Both the position numbers and the translations under genes were made by a program. A stretch of DNA of 34,958 bases from Gluconobacter sphaericus NBRC 12467 (GTDB taxonomy: Bacteria; Pseudomonadota; Alphaproteobacteria; Acetobacterales; Acetobacteraceae), in NCBI RefSeq assembly GCF_006539125.1, contig NZ_BJMK01000023.1, forward strand, positions 1 through 34,958, in the 5' to 3' direction. Positions within the stretch are counted from its first letter, which is position 1, and every line of letters starts with the position of its first letter. The notes below the pieces were generated by a model. That model had not been told where the DNA came from. It did no database searches and was given only the letters and a program-made list of their open reading frames with translations. Shown here piece after piece: positions 1-9,098 of this stretch.

Positions 1-203
1 AGAGGCCCTCAAATGTTCTGCTTTCTTTTACCTAGGGGGAAGCGGAACTTTCTTTTTTCAGAAATGAGTGTGGGAAGAGTTTCCTGCTGACAACAATACA
101 GTGATTTTTTTGTTTTCAAACCCGATCTGTTGTGCACACTATATTCCGTATTCAGAACGTTATGAACTACGATTCGAACGATGCTGTAATGAGGGTGTGA
201 CAC

Positions 204-2537
204 ATGTCAGCGAGATCCTGGAAATATATCGGAATTTCTCAGATGGTGTTTTTGGCGTTGTATGGCCAAAATTCAGTCTGGGCAGCAGATATGAGACGCC
301 CTGAAGCTGCCAGTCTCCGCGCGAAGACAGCGCATGCCCAAAAACATGCGCCCGTCGTGAAGAGTGCATCAGAGACGATCAGTGTTGTAGGATCCGGCTC
401 CACAAGGCAGATGCAGTCGGTTTCCAGACGTGATATGCAGAATCTTGTTCCAGGAACAACACCGCTCAAGGCTGTCGGAAACCTTCCCGGCGTGCAGTTC
501 AGTTCTTCTGATCCACTCGGGATCGACCTGTGGTCCCAGAGCTTTTACATGCATGGTTTTACCAGCGATCAGCTCGGATTTACCGTTGATGGAATTCCGC
601 TCGGTGGTCAGGGTTATGAATCCTATAATGGTGTGCCGGTCAACCGGACGATCAGTAATGAAAACATTATCCGCACGGATGTTTCACAAGGGGCGGGCAG
701 TCTCGATACGCCTTCGACCAGCAATTTAGGTGGTACGGTCCGGTTCTACAGCGACGACCCGCTGGACAAGATGGGGGGCAGAATTTCCCAGACTTTTGGA
801 AGTTATGATGCTTTCAGAACGTTTGTGCGTTTCGACAGTGGAAAGCTCAATCCGAGTGGTACCAAATTCTACGTGTCTTATGACCGGCGAGCTGAAGACA
901 AGTGGCTGGGGGGGGATTCACAGTTCCAGCAAATGGTGAATACCAAACTGGTGCAGCCCATAGGCAACCATACGACATTCAAGACCTATTTTGATTGGTC
1001 ACAGGAAGCTGCGGCCTCCTATCTCGATAATTCGCTACAGATGCTGAAAACGGTCGGATATGACTCCGATTATTATTATCCTGATTACGCTGCTGCGCTT
1101 AACGCCGCGAATGGAATTTATCCAACAAAATATCAAAACCTATCTGACCCCAAGAACGCGGCCTATTACCGCGGGATCGAGACGAGCACTTACTATGTGG
1201 GCGGGATGAGTCTCGATAGCGAGCTGACCCAGCATCTGGAGTCCAGAACGACGTTTTATGGCATAGGTAAACGGTATGATGCTTGGTGGACCAGTCCCTA
1301 TGTCAGTTCACCAAGTGGCGCTCCTCTTGCAGCTCAGGACCAGGCAATGAGCACACGACGCCTGGGTTTTCAGACGGACCTTCTCTACCATCTTCGCAAG
1401 CAGACATTCGATGCCGGATTCTGGTATGAGAATTCGGTCTACAACCCCTCGATGCAGTATTATAACGAGCCGGACTCGCCAGATGGCACGCCGTATGATG
1501 AGGTTGCACATCGGGGAACACCATTCATGATCGGCTATGGTGAGGCCTTCAATACCAATACCTATGTCTTCCATATGCAGGATACCTACAAGGTGCTGCC
1601 GAGCCTGACGCTGCATGCCGGTTTCCGTACCATGGTGGTTAACGCGGCAGATCGCGTCACTAATAATGATTTCCGTTATACCGGGTTGACACAGATTGCC
1701 TCTGGGTCTCTGACAGCTGAGGCGGCGGCGCTTCCTCAGTTCAGTGGAAACTGGAAATTCGCTCCACATAACGAATTCTACTTTGATATTTCAAAGAACA
1801 TGCAGGCTTATCCGCAAGGTGGCTATAATACCTCAACCCCTTGGGGAGCCCAGACCCAGGCTGATTTCAATACGCTCAAGAAAAACTTACGTCCCGAGAC
1901 GGACTGGGTGTATGAAATCGGGTACCGTCTTCAGACGAAATACGTTCAGGGGCTCATCAATCTGTATCATACGGATTTTTCTAACCGGCAGCAGTCGATC
2001 TCTGTCGGTCCGCTCGTGACGGCGCATTCCCTATTCCAGAATGTTGGAGATGTGGATATGAATGGGGTGGACGGAAGCGTTACGATCGTACCGGTTAGGC
2101 ATTTTTCGATTTACAACAGCATCAGTTACAACAGCTCGAAATTTGAAAACAACCTGACATCTGGCGGCGTGACGTATCAGCTCAAGGGGAAGCAGGAACC
2201 TAATTATGCGAAGCTGATGTATAAAAATTCGCTCAGTTATTCTGTCGGAGATTTTAATCTGCATTTTGATACGCTGTTCATGGGCAAGCGATATCTCAGC
2301 TACGTGAATGATACGCGTGTTCCGGCGTACTGGTTAGAGAATTTCGGTATGGGTTATAGCTTCAGGAATATCTCCATCGCCAAAACGCTGAAATTCGATT
2401 TCAATATCTACAATATTACCAACGAGCGTTATGTCTCGAATATGGGAAGCGGGGGCAATCCGCTTTCCGGAGATTATAATAGTTTACAGGTTGGAGCCCC
2501 CCGTTCCTTCTACGGAACGATCAGTGCCAGTTTCTGA
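204..2537 (+). CDS. TonB-dependent outer-membrane receptor
   Basis: A 777-residue outer-membrane active transporter that would import a chelate or other scarce ligand using TonB/ExbBD energy. The N-terminus has a signal peptide ending near VWA-AD (about residues 1-27). A TonB-box-like ETISVVG follows at residues 57-63, then a plug domain (about 70-190, with the typical FTVDGIPLGG stretch). A long beta-barrel runs to a terminal phenylalanine (ISASF), the usual BAM signal. The ATG at 204 is preceded by a GAGGGTG ribosome site. The ligand cannot be told from sequence; the plug has no feature specific to siderophore or B12. A run of eight G lies inside the barrel part at 907-914. No regulator or accessory gene adjoins it. 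Confidence 0.93.
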   Translation: MSARSWKYIGISQMVFLALYGQNSVWAADMRRPEAASLRAKTAHAQKHAPVVKSASETISVVGSGSTRQMQSVSRRDMQNLVPGTTPLKAVGNLPGVQFSSSDPLGIDLWSQSFYMHGFTSDQLGFTVDGIPLGGQGYESYNGVPVNRTISNENIIRTDVSQGAGSLDTPSTSNLGGTVRFYSDDPLDKMGGRISQTFGSYDAFRTFVRFDSGKLNPSGTKFYVSYDRRAEDKWLGGDSQFQQMVNTKLVQPIGNHTTFKTYFDWSQEAAASYLDNSLQMLKTVGYDSDYYYPDYAAALNAANGIYPTKYQNLSDPKNAAYYRGIETSTYYVGGMSLDSELTQHLESRTTFYGIGKRYDAWWTSPYVSSPSGAPLAAQDQAMSTRRLGFQTDLLYHLRKQTFDAGFWYENSVYNPSMQYYNEPDSPDGTPYDEVAHRGTPFMIGYGEAFNTNTYVFHMQDTYKVLPSLTLHAGFRTMVVNAADRVTNNDFRYTGLTQIASGSLTAEAAALPQFSGNWKFAPHNEFYFDISKNMQAYPQGGYNTSTPWGAQTQADFNTLKKNLRPETDWVYEIGYRLQTKYVQGLINLYHTDFSNRQQSISVGPLVTAHSLFQNVGDVDMNGVDGSVTIVPVRHFSIYNSISYNSSKFENNLTSGGVTYQLKGKQEPNYAKLMYKNSLSYSVGDFNLHFDTLFMGKRYLSYVNDTRVPAYWLENFGMGYSFRNISIAKTLKFDFNIYNITNERYVSNMGSGGNPLSGDYNSLQVGAPRSFYGTISASF

Positions 2538-2581
2538 ACCCTTTGCGCCGTTCCAGATTGAATGTAGGAGTGGATGAATGG

Positions 2582-2932
2582 GGTACTATGTGGCGAAGCC
2601 ACGATGGTTTTTTTTGGAGGGCTGCTGCCACCTCGTTCACCGGTATCCACTAGTCATTCTGCGCGGTGGATCACGTCCGGATTATGCTGGATGACGATTA
2701 GGGAATCGTCTGCATCGCGCAGTTCTTCGGTGGACGTCACGACCGGGACCGGCATTTGGCCGAACAGACGTCTGGCATAGGGGGAAATGGAATCCAGATA
2801 GAGTCTTTGCGCCTCGGCATAGATTGTCCCGAAGGCCAGTGAGGATTTGCCTGACTTGGAAATACCTGTGACCACGATGAGCTGGTTACGCGGGAGATCT
2901 GCGTCTACATTTTCCAGATTGTGTTCCCGCAC
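2582..2932 (-). pseudogene. UvrA-like ATPase remnant (N- and C-terminal ends fused, interrupted)
   Basis: The open part (2654-2932, GTG start) begins with a near-complete UvrA N-terminal ABC segment: [15 protein letters not shown], Walker [10 protein letters not shown], then [13 protein letters not shown] and YARRLFGQM. After about 70 residues it jumps to the extreme C-terminal part of UvrA ([20 protein letters not shown], matching the LIVIEHNLDVIK-type end). More than 800 residues of a normal ~940-residue UvrA are therefore missing. A TGA at 2654-2656 falls where UvrA has a Trp-type residue (ADW.IDLG), and the same frame continues with LVDTGERGG, matching the family's DLGPEGG region. An in-frame TGA also lies just upstream of the GTG. 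It cannot be a working excinuclease. The left edge is approximate. This assignment rests on motif recognition, not an alignment. Confidence 0.78.
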
Positions 2933-3021
2933 TCTTCAGACACGGACCGTCTCATGGGGTATTCCTGATGATGTCAGCAAGAATGTAGATCCGCCAGACA
3001 TCAGAGCGCACAAACCACGCT

Positions 3022-3444
3022 TCAAAAGCGGCGGTTGAGGCGGGCCTTCTGAAAGGCGGCGTTGATGATCTGCGTTTCCCGCATCGCCAGTTCACGGATT
3101 TTTTCTCCCATCGCGCCGACCTTGTCCGGATGGTACTGCCGGATCAGATCGCGATAGGCGCGCTTGATTTCGTCAGGCGATGCAAATTCGTTGACGCCGA
3201 GGACTTCGAACCACCTCCGGTTCGCAGGGGACGCAGCGATCGGGTCTTTCGCTGTTTTCTGATCGGTGTTTCCAGCATTCTTTTTGCCCGAAATCATCTG
3301 CATCACGATGCCAAGGATGATCAGAGCTCCAAGCGCAAAGACGATGAATTTCGCGAAAGCAAAGATGAGACCGAACACAAGTCCCAGATGGGTCACGACC
3401 CAGTAGACGAGAAACGCTGCTCCGATGAGCGCGAGAAGCTGCAT
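3022..3444 (-). CDS. Membrane-anchored J-domain (DnaJ-like) protein
   Basis: A 140-residue protein with two hydrophobic helices at the N-terminus (about residues 2-50) and a C-terminal J-domain (about 77-137). The J-domain carries the HPD motif (residues 105-107), which stimulates DnaK ATPase activity. The domain reads [22 protein letters not shown] in outline, then RQYHPDKV and a final helix with NAAF. No Gly/Phe or zinc-finger region is present, so it is a DjlA/TIM14-like co-chaperone working at the inner membrane, not a general DnaJ. Its client is unknown. It stands alone between the UvrA remnant and the response regulator, in the same orientation as the latter, with a gap of about 95 bases. 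Confidence 0.88.
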   Translation of the reverse strand: MQLLALIGAAFLVYWVVTHLGLVFGLIFAFAKFIVFALGALIILGIVMQMISGKKNAGNTDQKTAKDPIAASPANRRWFEVLGVNEFASPDEIKRAYRDLIRQYHPDKVGAMGEKIRELAMRETQIINAAFQKARLNRRF

Positions 3445-3539
3445 GAAAAATCTTCCGCCAGTAGTCGCAAGCTATCCTACCATGGCCAGGCAGATTTTAG
3501 GGAACGGCTTCTTTTTCCGGACTGTCCTTTCCGCCCCTG

Positions 3540-4145
3540 TTAGAGCCAGCCGTTTGCTCGGGCGATCCGCCCGGCTTCAATGCGGTTGCGGGCATCGAGT
3601 TTCTGCACGATTTCTGAGAAGTAGTTGCGGACCGTGCCTGAGGAGAGGGACAATTCCTCCGCGATTTCGCGGTTGGTGCGTCCGGCTTCGGCGAGGCGGA
3701 GCATGGCGCGTTCGCGTTCGGAGAGCGGGTCGGGCAGGGCGTCCCAGACGGCTTCGGCCAGGTCGGGTGCGATGGCCCGGCCGCCTGCCGCGACCTTGCG
3801 GATGGCGGCGGCGAGCTGCGTGATGGGTGCGTCCTTGAGCATATAACCGCGCACGCCGGCCTGAAGTGCGCGGCGCAGATAGCCGGAGCGGCCGAAAGTC
3901 GTCACGATCATAACGCGGCTGGGTAGGCCTTCCTGAAGGATCTTTTCCGCAAGCTCGATGCCGGTGACATGGGGCATCTCGATATCGGTCAGGACGACAT
4001 CAGGGCGGTGTTCGCGGATCAGGTCGAGCGCCTCGCGCCCGTCGGTCGCCCGGCCGACGATCCGGATGTCGTCTTCGAGTTGAAGCAGGGCCTCGAAGGC
4101 ATCGAGGAGCATGGTCTGGTCTTCGGCGAGGATGAGGCGGATCAC
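3540..4145 (-). CDS. NarL/DesR-type response regulator
   Basis: A 201-residue two-component regulator. The receiver domain (1-120) has the acidic pocket (E8, D9), phospho-acceptor D54 in VLTDIEMP and K104 in YMLKDAP. A LuxR-type helix-turn-helix follows (about 137-201: LSERERAMLRLAEAGRTNREIA in outline, then GTVRNYFSEIVQKL). The start codon is GTG (4143-4145) and overlaps the kinase stop codon as GTGA, so translation is probably coupled. The receiver plus LuxR architecture and the short length match partners of DesK-type kinases. The nearby ABC transporter is a plausible target, but no binding site was identified. Confidence 0.93.
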   Translation of the reverse strand: MIRLILAEDQTMLLDAFEALLQLEDDIRIVGRATDGREALDLIREHRPDVVLTDIEMPHVTGIELAEKILQEGLPSRVMIVTTFGRSGYLRRALQAGVRGYMLKDAPITQLAAAIRKVAAGGRAIAPDLAEAVWDALPDPLSERERAMLRLAEAGRTNREIAEELSLSSGTVRNYFSEIVQKLDARNRIEAGRIARANGWL

Positions 4146-5266
4146 GGTAGTATCGTTGCAGTCAGCTTGAAGCCCTGGGGGTGGGGGGAGACGGTGAGCG
4201 TGCCGCCCGAAGCGGCAAGCCGGGCACGCATGCCACGTAGGCCGTTGCCTTCGATAAGGCTGGGGGCGGATTGCGCGGTTTGAAGTGGGCCATCGTCTTC
4301 GAGGGTGAAGGTGTAGATATGCCCATCAGCGTTATGTTGGAAGGTGAGGGTGCAGGTCCGGGCATCGGAGTGGCGGATGACATTTGTGACGGCTTCGCGC
4401 AGGGCCAGGGCAAGCACGCTGTTCTGCGGCTGGTCAGCGGAGGGACTGGGACCGTTCAGGGTGAGCGCGATCCCCGCTGTGTTCAGGGCCTTGCGGGCGC
4501 GACCCAGTTCTCGCTGGAGCGAAGCGCCGTTCATGCCGGAGACGGCGTCCCGGACTTCGCGCAAAGAGGTGCGGGCGATCTGGCTGATCTCGGTTACTTC
4601 CTGTTGCGCACGGGGTGCGTCGGATTTGAACAGGTGGTCGGCCAGTTCTGCTTTCACGGAAATGACCGTCAGGGAATGACCCAGAAGATCGTGCAGGTCG
4701 CGGGCGATGCGTTCGCGCTCGGCGGTCGTGGCGAGGGTGCGGATCTCGTTCTGGGCTTCGCGTAGTTCAAAATTACGGATGCCGAGCTGCCACTGCATCA
4801 GCGTGCCCATATAGGTGATGATGCTGAAAAAGGCGCCGGGGATGGCTTCTAGCGTGGTCTTGTGGCGGAAATGCCCGGAAATGATCAAGACGACCTGTAG
4901 CAGGATGACCATCGTGATGGACTGCCGTTTTCCGGGTAGCCGGGCACACATTCCAGCTGCGAAAATACAGTAGACTTGCCAGTCCCCATGCGTCCAGGCG
5001 CAGGCATAGCCGATCAGGTCGGTCAGGATGATCTCGCCGTAGCCGTAATATCTGTCCTTCCGGTAGGGGGCGAAATAGACCAGCAGGAAAACCAGCATGG
5101 CGGCTGTGGAGAACAGGATGCCAGGCAGTGTGGGGCGGTGATGGCCCAGCAGCCACGGGACGGGATAGAACAGCAGATAGCTTAGATAGGCCACCAGATA
5201 CTGGTTGAAATGGGGCCAGGGCGTCTTACGGTCAGCCAGGTGGCGAGAGAGGGAATCTGCGGCCAT
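4142..5266 (-). CDS. DesK-like sensor histidine kinase
   Basis: A 374-residue membrane kinase. The N-terminal ~160 residues hold several hydrophobic helices without a large periplasmic domain, as in DesK-type sensors of membrane state. A HisKA_3 dimerisation domain follows, with ERERIARDLHDLLGHSL and phospho-acceptor H192. The HATPase domain has the N-box ALREAVTNVIRH (N296), EDDG (323-326) and EGNGLRGM (339-346). It overlaps the response regulator by 4 bases. It begins 32 bases after the tyrS stop on the same strand, so it may share a transcript with tyrS. No good ribosome site is seen before the ATG at 5266, so the start is less certain than the gene. The signal sensed is unknown. Confidence 0.92.
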   Translation of the reverse strand: MAADSLSRHLADRKTPWPHFNQYLVAYLSYLLFYPVPWLLGHHRPTLPGILFSTAAMLVFLLVYFAPYRKDRYYGYGEIILTDLIGYACAWTHGDWQVYCIFAAGMCARLPGKRQSITMVILLQVVLIISGHFRHKTTLEAIPGAFFSIITYMGTLMQWQLGIRNFELREAQNEIRTLATTAERERIARDLHDLLGHSLTVISVKAELADHLFKSDAPRAQQEVTEISQIARTSLREVRDAVSGMNGASLQRELGRARKALNTAGIALTLNGPSPSADQPQNSVLALALREAVTNVIRHSDARTCTLTFQHNADGHIYTFTLEDDGPLQTAQSAPSLIEGNGLRGMRARLAASGGTLTVSPHPQGFKLTATILP

Positions 5267-5298
5267 TTGGTGAGGATGGTAACGGCTATGGCGGGTGT

Positions 5299-6549
5299 TC
5301 AGACCGGACGGAGCAGGATATGCTTCTTCTTGCCGGACGAGACCTTCAGGACACCGTCCCGCAGGTCGTCGAGCGTGAAAGTCTGGTTCTCGTCCGAGAC
5401 CACCACGTCATTGACGCGACCGCCGCCGCCCCGGATCAGACGACGTGCTTCACCACCACTGGTGGCGATACCGGCCTCCTGAAAGACGCGGAAAGCAGGC
5501 AGGCCTTCGGCGATCAGGTTGGCGGGCAGGTTGATTTCCGGCAGCGCGGCCTGAGCGGAGCCCTGTTCGAAGACGCGACGCGCTGTTTCTGCGGCTTCTT
5601 CGGCGGCAACGCGGCCGTGGCAGATGGCGGTGGCTTCGGTCGCGAGGATCTTCTTGGCCTCGTTGATTTCCGAGCCTTCGAGCGCACCTAGACGCTCGCA
5701 TTCCTCAACGGGAATATCCGTGAAGAATTTGAGGAAGCGGCCGACATCTGCGTCCTCGGTGTTACGCCAGAATTGCCAGTATTCGAAGGCTGCCAGTTTT
5801 TCTGGACGGACCCAGGTCGCGCCTTTGGCAGACTTGCCCATCTTGGCGCCCGACGATGTGGTGACGAGCGGGGTGGTCAGGCCGAAAATCTGCTTGCCGT
5901 CGGTACGGCGGGTCAGATCGATGCCGGAGACGATGTTGCCCCACTGGTCCGATCCGCCCATCTGTAGGATGGCGCCGTGGCGGCGGTTTAGTTCGCGGAA
6001 ATCGTAAGACTGTAGAATGGAGTAGTTGAACTCCAGAAATGTCAGACCCTGTTCCCGTTCCAGACGCTGCTTCACGCTGTCGAAGGACAGCATGCGGCTG
6101 ATGGAAAAATGCGCGCCGATATCTTGTAGCAGGTCGATGTAGGAGAGCTTGTCCAGCCAGTCGGCATTGTTCGCGAGGATGGCGCCGCTGGACGGGTCTT
6201 CGTCGCTGAAGGTGATAAACTGGCGCAGAGATTTTTCGATCCCGGCGATGTTGTGCGCGATCGTCTCGTTCGTGATGAGGGAGCGGGCCTCGTCGCGGAA
6301 GGACGGGTCGCCGATCTTGGCCGTACCGCCACCCATCAGGGCGATCGGGCGATGGCCGTGCTTCTGGAGCAGGCGCAGCGCCATGATGGAGAGCGCATTG
6401 CCGACATGCAGGGAGTCCGCTGTCGGGTCGAAACCCACATAGGCGGTGATCGGTCCGGCCAGCATGGCCTCGTCGAGGGCGTCGAGGTCGGTGCACTGGA
6501 AGATCAGGCCGCGGGCCTGGGCTTCGAGGAGGAACGGACTCTTTGGCAT
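5299..6549 (-). CDS. tyrS: Tyrosyl-tRNA synthetase
   Basis: A full-length 416-residue class I tyrosyl-tRNA synthetase, which charges tRNA-Tyr in the cytoplasm. The HIGH-type signature is DPTADSLHVGN (HVGN at 48-51). The tyrosine-binding region shows QMGGSDQWGNI (about 196-206), and the KMSKS loop is present as KMGKS (236-240). A C-terminal S4 RNA-binding domain covers about 345-405 (SGGEARRLIRGGGGRVND). It follows the ABC permease gene after a 101-base gap that contains a GC-rich hairpin, and precedes the kinase gene. This is essential housekeeping, and nothing suggests damage. Confidence 0.97.
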   Translation of the reverse strand: MPKSPFLLEAQARGLIFQCTDLDALDEAMLAGPITAYVGFDPTADSLHVGNALSIMALRLLQKHGHRPIALMGGGTAKIGDPSFRDEARSLITNETIAHNIAGIEKSLRQFITFSDEDPSSGAILANNADWLDKLSYIDLLQDIGAHFSISRMLSFDSVKQRLEREQGLTFLEFNYSILQSYDFRELNRRHGAILQMGGSDQWGNIVSGIDLTRRTDGKQIFGLTTPLVTTSSGAKMGKSAKGATWVRPEKLAAFEYWQFWRNTEDADVGRFLKFFTDIPVEECERLGALEGSEINEAKKILATEATAICHGRVAAEEAAETARRVFEQGSAQAALPEINLPANLIAEGLPAFRVFQEAGIATSGGEARRLIRGGGGRVNDVVVSDENQTFTLDDLRDGVLKVSSGKKKHILLRPV

Positions 6550-6604
6550 GGGTCGGTCTTGCTACGCTGCTACAGGAAAGGATGCGGACCCTAGCATGAC
6601 CGGA

Positions 6605-6624
6605 GCCGGAGCGGAAACTCCGGC
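6605..6624. other. GC-rich hairpin between permease gene and tyrS
   Basis: GCCGGAG (6605-6611) and CTCCGGC (6618-6624) form a perfect 7-bp stem with a 6-base loop, 27 bases downstream of the permease stop and 56 bases upstream of the tyrS start. No T-run follows on either side, so it is not a typical intrinsic terminator. It could attenuate transcription or protect the mRNA between the ABC genes and tyrS. This is only a structural observation. Confidence 0.4.
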
Positions 6625-6650
6625 AGCGGCCATGATGGCGGGCCAGGTGC

Positions 6651-8057
6651 TTATTCTGTTTCGTAAGGCCAGTCGATGCGGGCCATGCGGGACGGGACGA
6701 GCAAGAAGCAGAGTGTCCCCAGGGCGGCAAAGGCCAGTGCGACCGGTCCGAAGATGCGGGTGCCCAGAATGAACGGATTGCATAATTGCAGTACGAAGGC
6801 GGGCGCGACGGTTGCTGCAATGATGACACTTTGCGGAGGCTGCTTCATGACGAGGAATGGCAGCGGGCAGCAGAACGTCACGCCGAGGGTTGCAACCAGA
6901 AGTTCTGTGGCGTCCAGCAGGGCATGCGAGAGTGCGAGCGGCTTGAATAGGGTGGCCGGCAGCATGAGGCTCAGCGTGCGCAGAGGGGCCGTCAAGAAAA
7001 CCCTGTTGGCTTTGGCGGTGAAAACTGCCCGCACGAAGTTCAGCCGGCTGCCGAAGCGACCCGTTGTCAGAAGCAGCGGCCAGTGTTTACGGTTGCTGAT
7101 CCAGGCGTCCTGCAGGGCTATCAGGATGGTCATGCCGGGGGTCAGATGTGCGATTCGGTTGCCGAAACTGCCATGTCCGAGCGGCAGGCTCCCCATGATC
7201 AGGACCGCGCAGGCGGGCATGAACAGGCTGGTCAGGAGATCACTGCGCAGATTGGTCGGAGTTGCGGGAGCTAGGAGCATCTGTCGCAACTGGTAGAAAT
7301 TGAGACCCTGTGGGGCGATACGGGGTGTCGTGTCGGGAAGTGCAAAATCCGGGGGCGAGGCAGTGAAGCCGTCCGTGGAGGCCATCATGGCCGGAGAATG
7401 CAGACGGTTCGGCAGTGTAATGATGGCGGTCGTCAGCAGCCCCATCATGATGAGATCGGCCGGGATGGTCAGCAGGGCCGGGCGTGTAAGGGCCCAGAGC
7501 GGGAAATCGGTGGCAAAGGTCAGGAGCATCAGGCCCAGCAGCAGGCCGACGCCAATGACTGTCGTGATGCCCTTGGCCCTGCGTGACGTCTGCTGCGGCG
7601 GGGCATACCACTGGATGACGGCCGGCACAGTATTGAGAAGCGTGTAGAAAAGCGTGTCATGTAGGGGGAGGCCACTCCAGGCGAGCAGGCCGGAAAGGGC
7701 GAGGATGGCCCCCATGGACATCAGGGATGCCGCGCGGGCCTCGGCCTGGAGCAGGCCGGGGATGGCGGGGGCCTGGGATGCACCGATCTGGTTGCCCGAA
7801 TGGGTTTGAAGGCAGTTCTGCACAAAGGTCGCGGCGATGGCCGCGTTGAAGACATTGGCGTGTTTGAGCGCCTTTTCCAGACTTTGGGTCAAGAGGGCAG
7901 CGTGCAGTTCATGGGCCGTCAGACCCGCCAGCAGGATGAAGATTACTGCCGTGAAGATCATCGGGTTGCCGACGAGGAAAATGCGCGTTCCATACAGCCG
8001 TAGGGCACGGATCATGTCGCTGCGTTCCAGGGCGCCCGAGGGCAGGAAGCTTCTCAT
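6651..8057 (-). CDS. ABC transporter membrane subunit (unclassified permease)
   Basis: A 468-residue, strongly hydrophobic protein with roughly ten predicted membrane helices, e.g. PMIFTAVIFILLAG (about 33-46) and IGVGLLLGLMLL. A soluble linker lies near residues 215-260. No family signature was recognised by eye. The role as permease is inferred from the ATGA overlap (8054-8057) with the upstream ATPase gene, which points to coupled synthesis of a two-component transporter. Such ATPase plus large-permease pairs are usually exporters or ABC-2-like. The substrate is unknown. Alternatively it is an accessory membrane protein of the ATPase. Confidence 0.8.
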   Translation of the reverse strand: MRSFLPSGALERSDMIRALRLYGTRIFLVGNPMIFTAVIFILLAGLTAHELHAALLTQSLEKALKHANVFNAAIAATFVQNCLQTHSGNQIGASQAPAIPGLLQAEARAASLMSMGAILALSGLLAWSGLPLHDTLFYTLLNTVPAVIQWYAPPQQTSRRAKGITTVIGVGLLLGLMLLTFATDFPLWALTRPALLTIPADLIMMGLLTTAIITLPNRLHSPAMMASTDGFTASPPDFALPDTTPRIAPQGLNFYQLRQMLLAPATPTNLRSDLLTSLFMPACAVLIMGSLPLGHGSFGNRIAHLTPGMTILIALQDAWISNRKHWPLLLTTGRFGSRLNFVRAVFTAKANRVFLTAPLRTLSLMLPATLFKPLALSHALLDATELLVATLGVTFCCPLPFLVMKQPPQSVIIAATVAPAFVLQLCNPFILGTRIFGPVALAFAALGTLCFLLVPSRMARIDWPYETE

Positions 8058-8980
8058 GTCGCGGAGTCCGGGGTGTTGGTTTCAGCAGGAGAAATGCGCG
8101 GCGTCGTGATTTCCAGGAAGGCGTCTTCGAAATCCGGGATGACCGTCAGGGTGCCTTCGGGAAGGATCAGGTTTCCGGTCCAGCCATGAACCAGCAGCGC
8201 ATCAGGACGCTGGCCGAGGATCTGAATATCGGCGGGCAGGGCGGCGAGGAGCTGGTCGGGTGCGGGATGTTCGAGCCAGCGCGTGGTGGCGCGGAAAGTC
8301 TCGGTAGAGACGTCGAGCACAACATTTCCCTGCCGGACGAAAATCAGGCGTGAGCACAGGCGTTCGAGATCGGACAGGATATGTGACGAGATCAGGATGC
8401 TGGCGCCGGTCCGCTGCGTGTAGGTATCGAGCAGGTTTATGAAATCGCGCCGGGCATGGGGATCCAGGCTGGCGACGGGTTCGTCCAGAACCAGGAATTC
8501 GGGGCTGTGACGCATGGCCAGAACGATGGCCAGACGTTGTTTCTGGCCGCCTGACAGGGAGCGCACCTGCTTTTTCGGGTCGAGGTCGGCCCAGGCAGTT
8601 AGGGCCGGATCGATTGGGGAAAGCTCCCCGTAGAACGCGGCGATGTAGTCCATGAGCTGGGCGACGCGGAAGTTGCCGAAGCCAGTCATGGTCTGGGGGA
8701 CGAAGCCTGTCCGTGCTCGGATTTCGCGGGGGAGGATCGCGATGTTGTAACCGAAAATGTCGATGTTGCCGCTATCCGCGAGCAGGAAACCCATGAGGCA
8801 TCCGATCAGCGTGGATTTGCCTGCGCCGTTACGTCCCAGAAGGGCTACGGTTTCGCCCTGCGCGATGGAGAAGGAGATGTCATCCAGCGTCCGGAAGCTC
8901 CCGAAGCTTTTGGTGAGGTGCGAGACCTCCACAGGCAAGGACGAGGCGGCGGCGGGATGCAGAATGTTTCGGTCTTGCAT
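8054..8980 (-). CDS. ABC transporter ATP-binding protein
   Basis: A 308-residue nucleotide-binding subunit. From the start chosen here, Walker A GRNGAGKS is at 49-56, the signature LSGGQ at 142-146 and Walker B with catalytic Glu FLVLDEP at 162-168; the H-loop region reads ILISSHIL. A C-terminal extension of about 90 residues resembles those of CcmA-type (ABC-2) exporter ATPases. The frame is open back to 9133, but the longer version would read through a perfect 15-bp terminator hairpin at 9036-9070 and gives a non-family N-terminus, so the ATG at 8980 is preferred. The ribosome site there is weak. It is coupled to the permease gene by a 4-base overlap. Confidence 0.92.
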   Translation of the reverse strand: MQDRNILHPAAASSLPVEVSHLTKSFGSFRTLDDISFSIAQGETVALLGRNGAGKSTLIGCLMGFLLADSGNIDIFGYNIAILPREIRARTGFVPQTMTGFGNFRVAQLMDYIAAFYGELSPIDPALTAWADLDPKKQVRSLSGGQKQRLAIVLAMRHSPEFLVLDEPVASLDPHARRDFINLLDTYTQRTGASILISSHILSDLERLCSRLIFVRQGNVVLDVSTETFRATTRWLEHPAPDQLLAALPADIQILGQRPDALLVHGWTGNLILPEGTLTVIPDFEDAFLEITTPRISPAETNTPDSAT

Positions 8981-9035
8981 GAAATATCCGGTTACATATT
9001 TGTCTGGACGAAGCCAGGGATCGTGCAGCCCGAAG

Positions 9036-9070
9036 CAAAAATGGCTCTCCGGAATGGAGAGCCATTTTTG
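9036..9070. terminator. Bidirectional intrinsic terminator
   Basis: CAAAAATGGCTCTCC (9036-9050) and its exact complement (9056-9070) form a perfect 15-bp stem with a 5-base loop. The arms end in an A-run and a T-run, so it works as a hairpin plus U-tract in either direction. It lies 29 bases past the stop of the minus-strand hydrolase gene and separates that gene from the ABC operon. Confidence 0.9.
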
Positions 9071-9098
9071 AAGTATCTGACGGGACGGATGCCCCGGA

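Noticed and set aside
5762-6829. Open frame of 355 codons on the minus strand overlapping tyrS in another frame
   Set aside because: It covers tyrS, whose motifs are all in the other frame, and its product is Arg/Pro-rich without domains.
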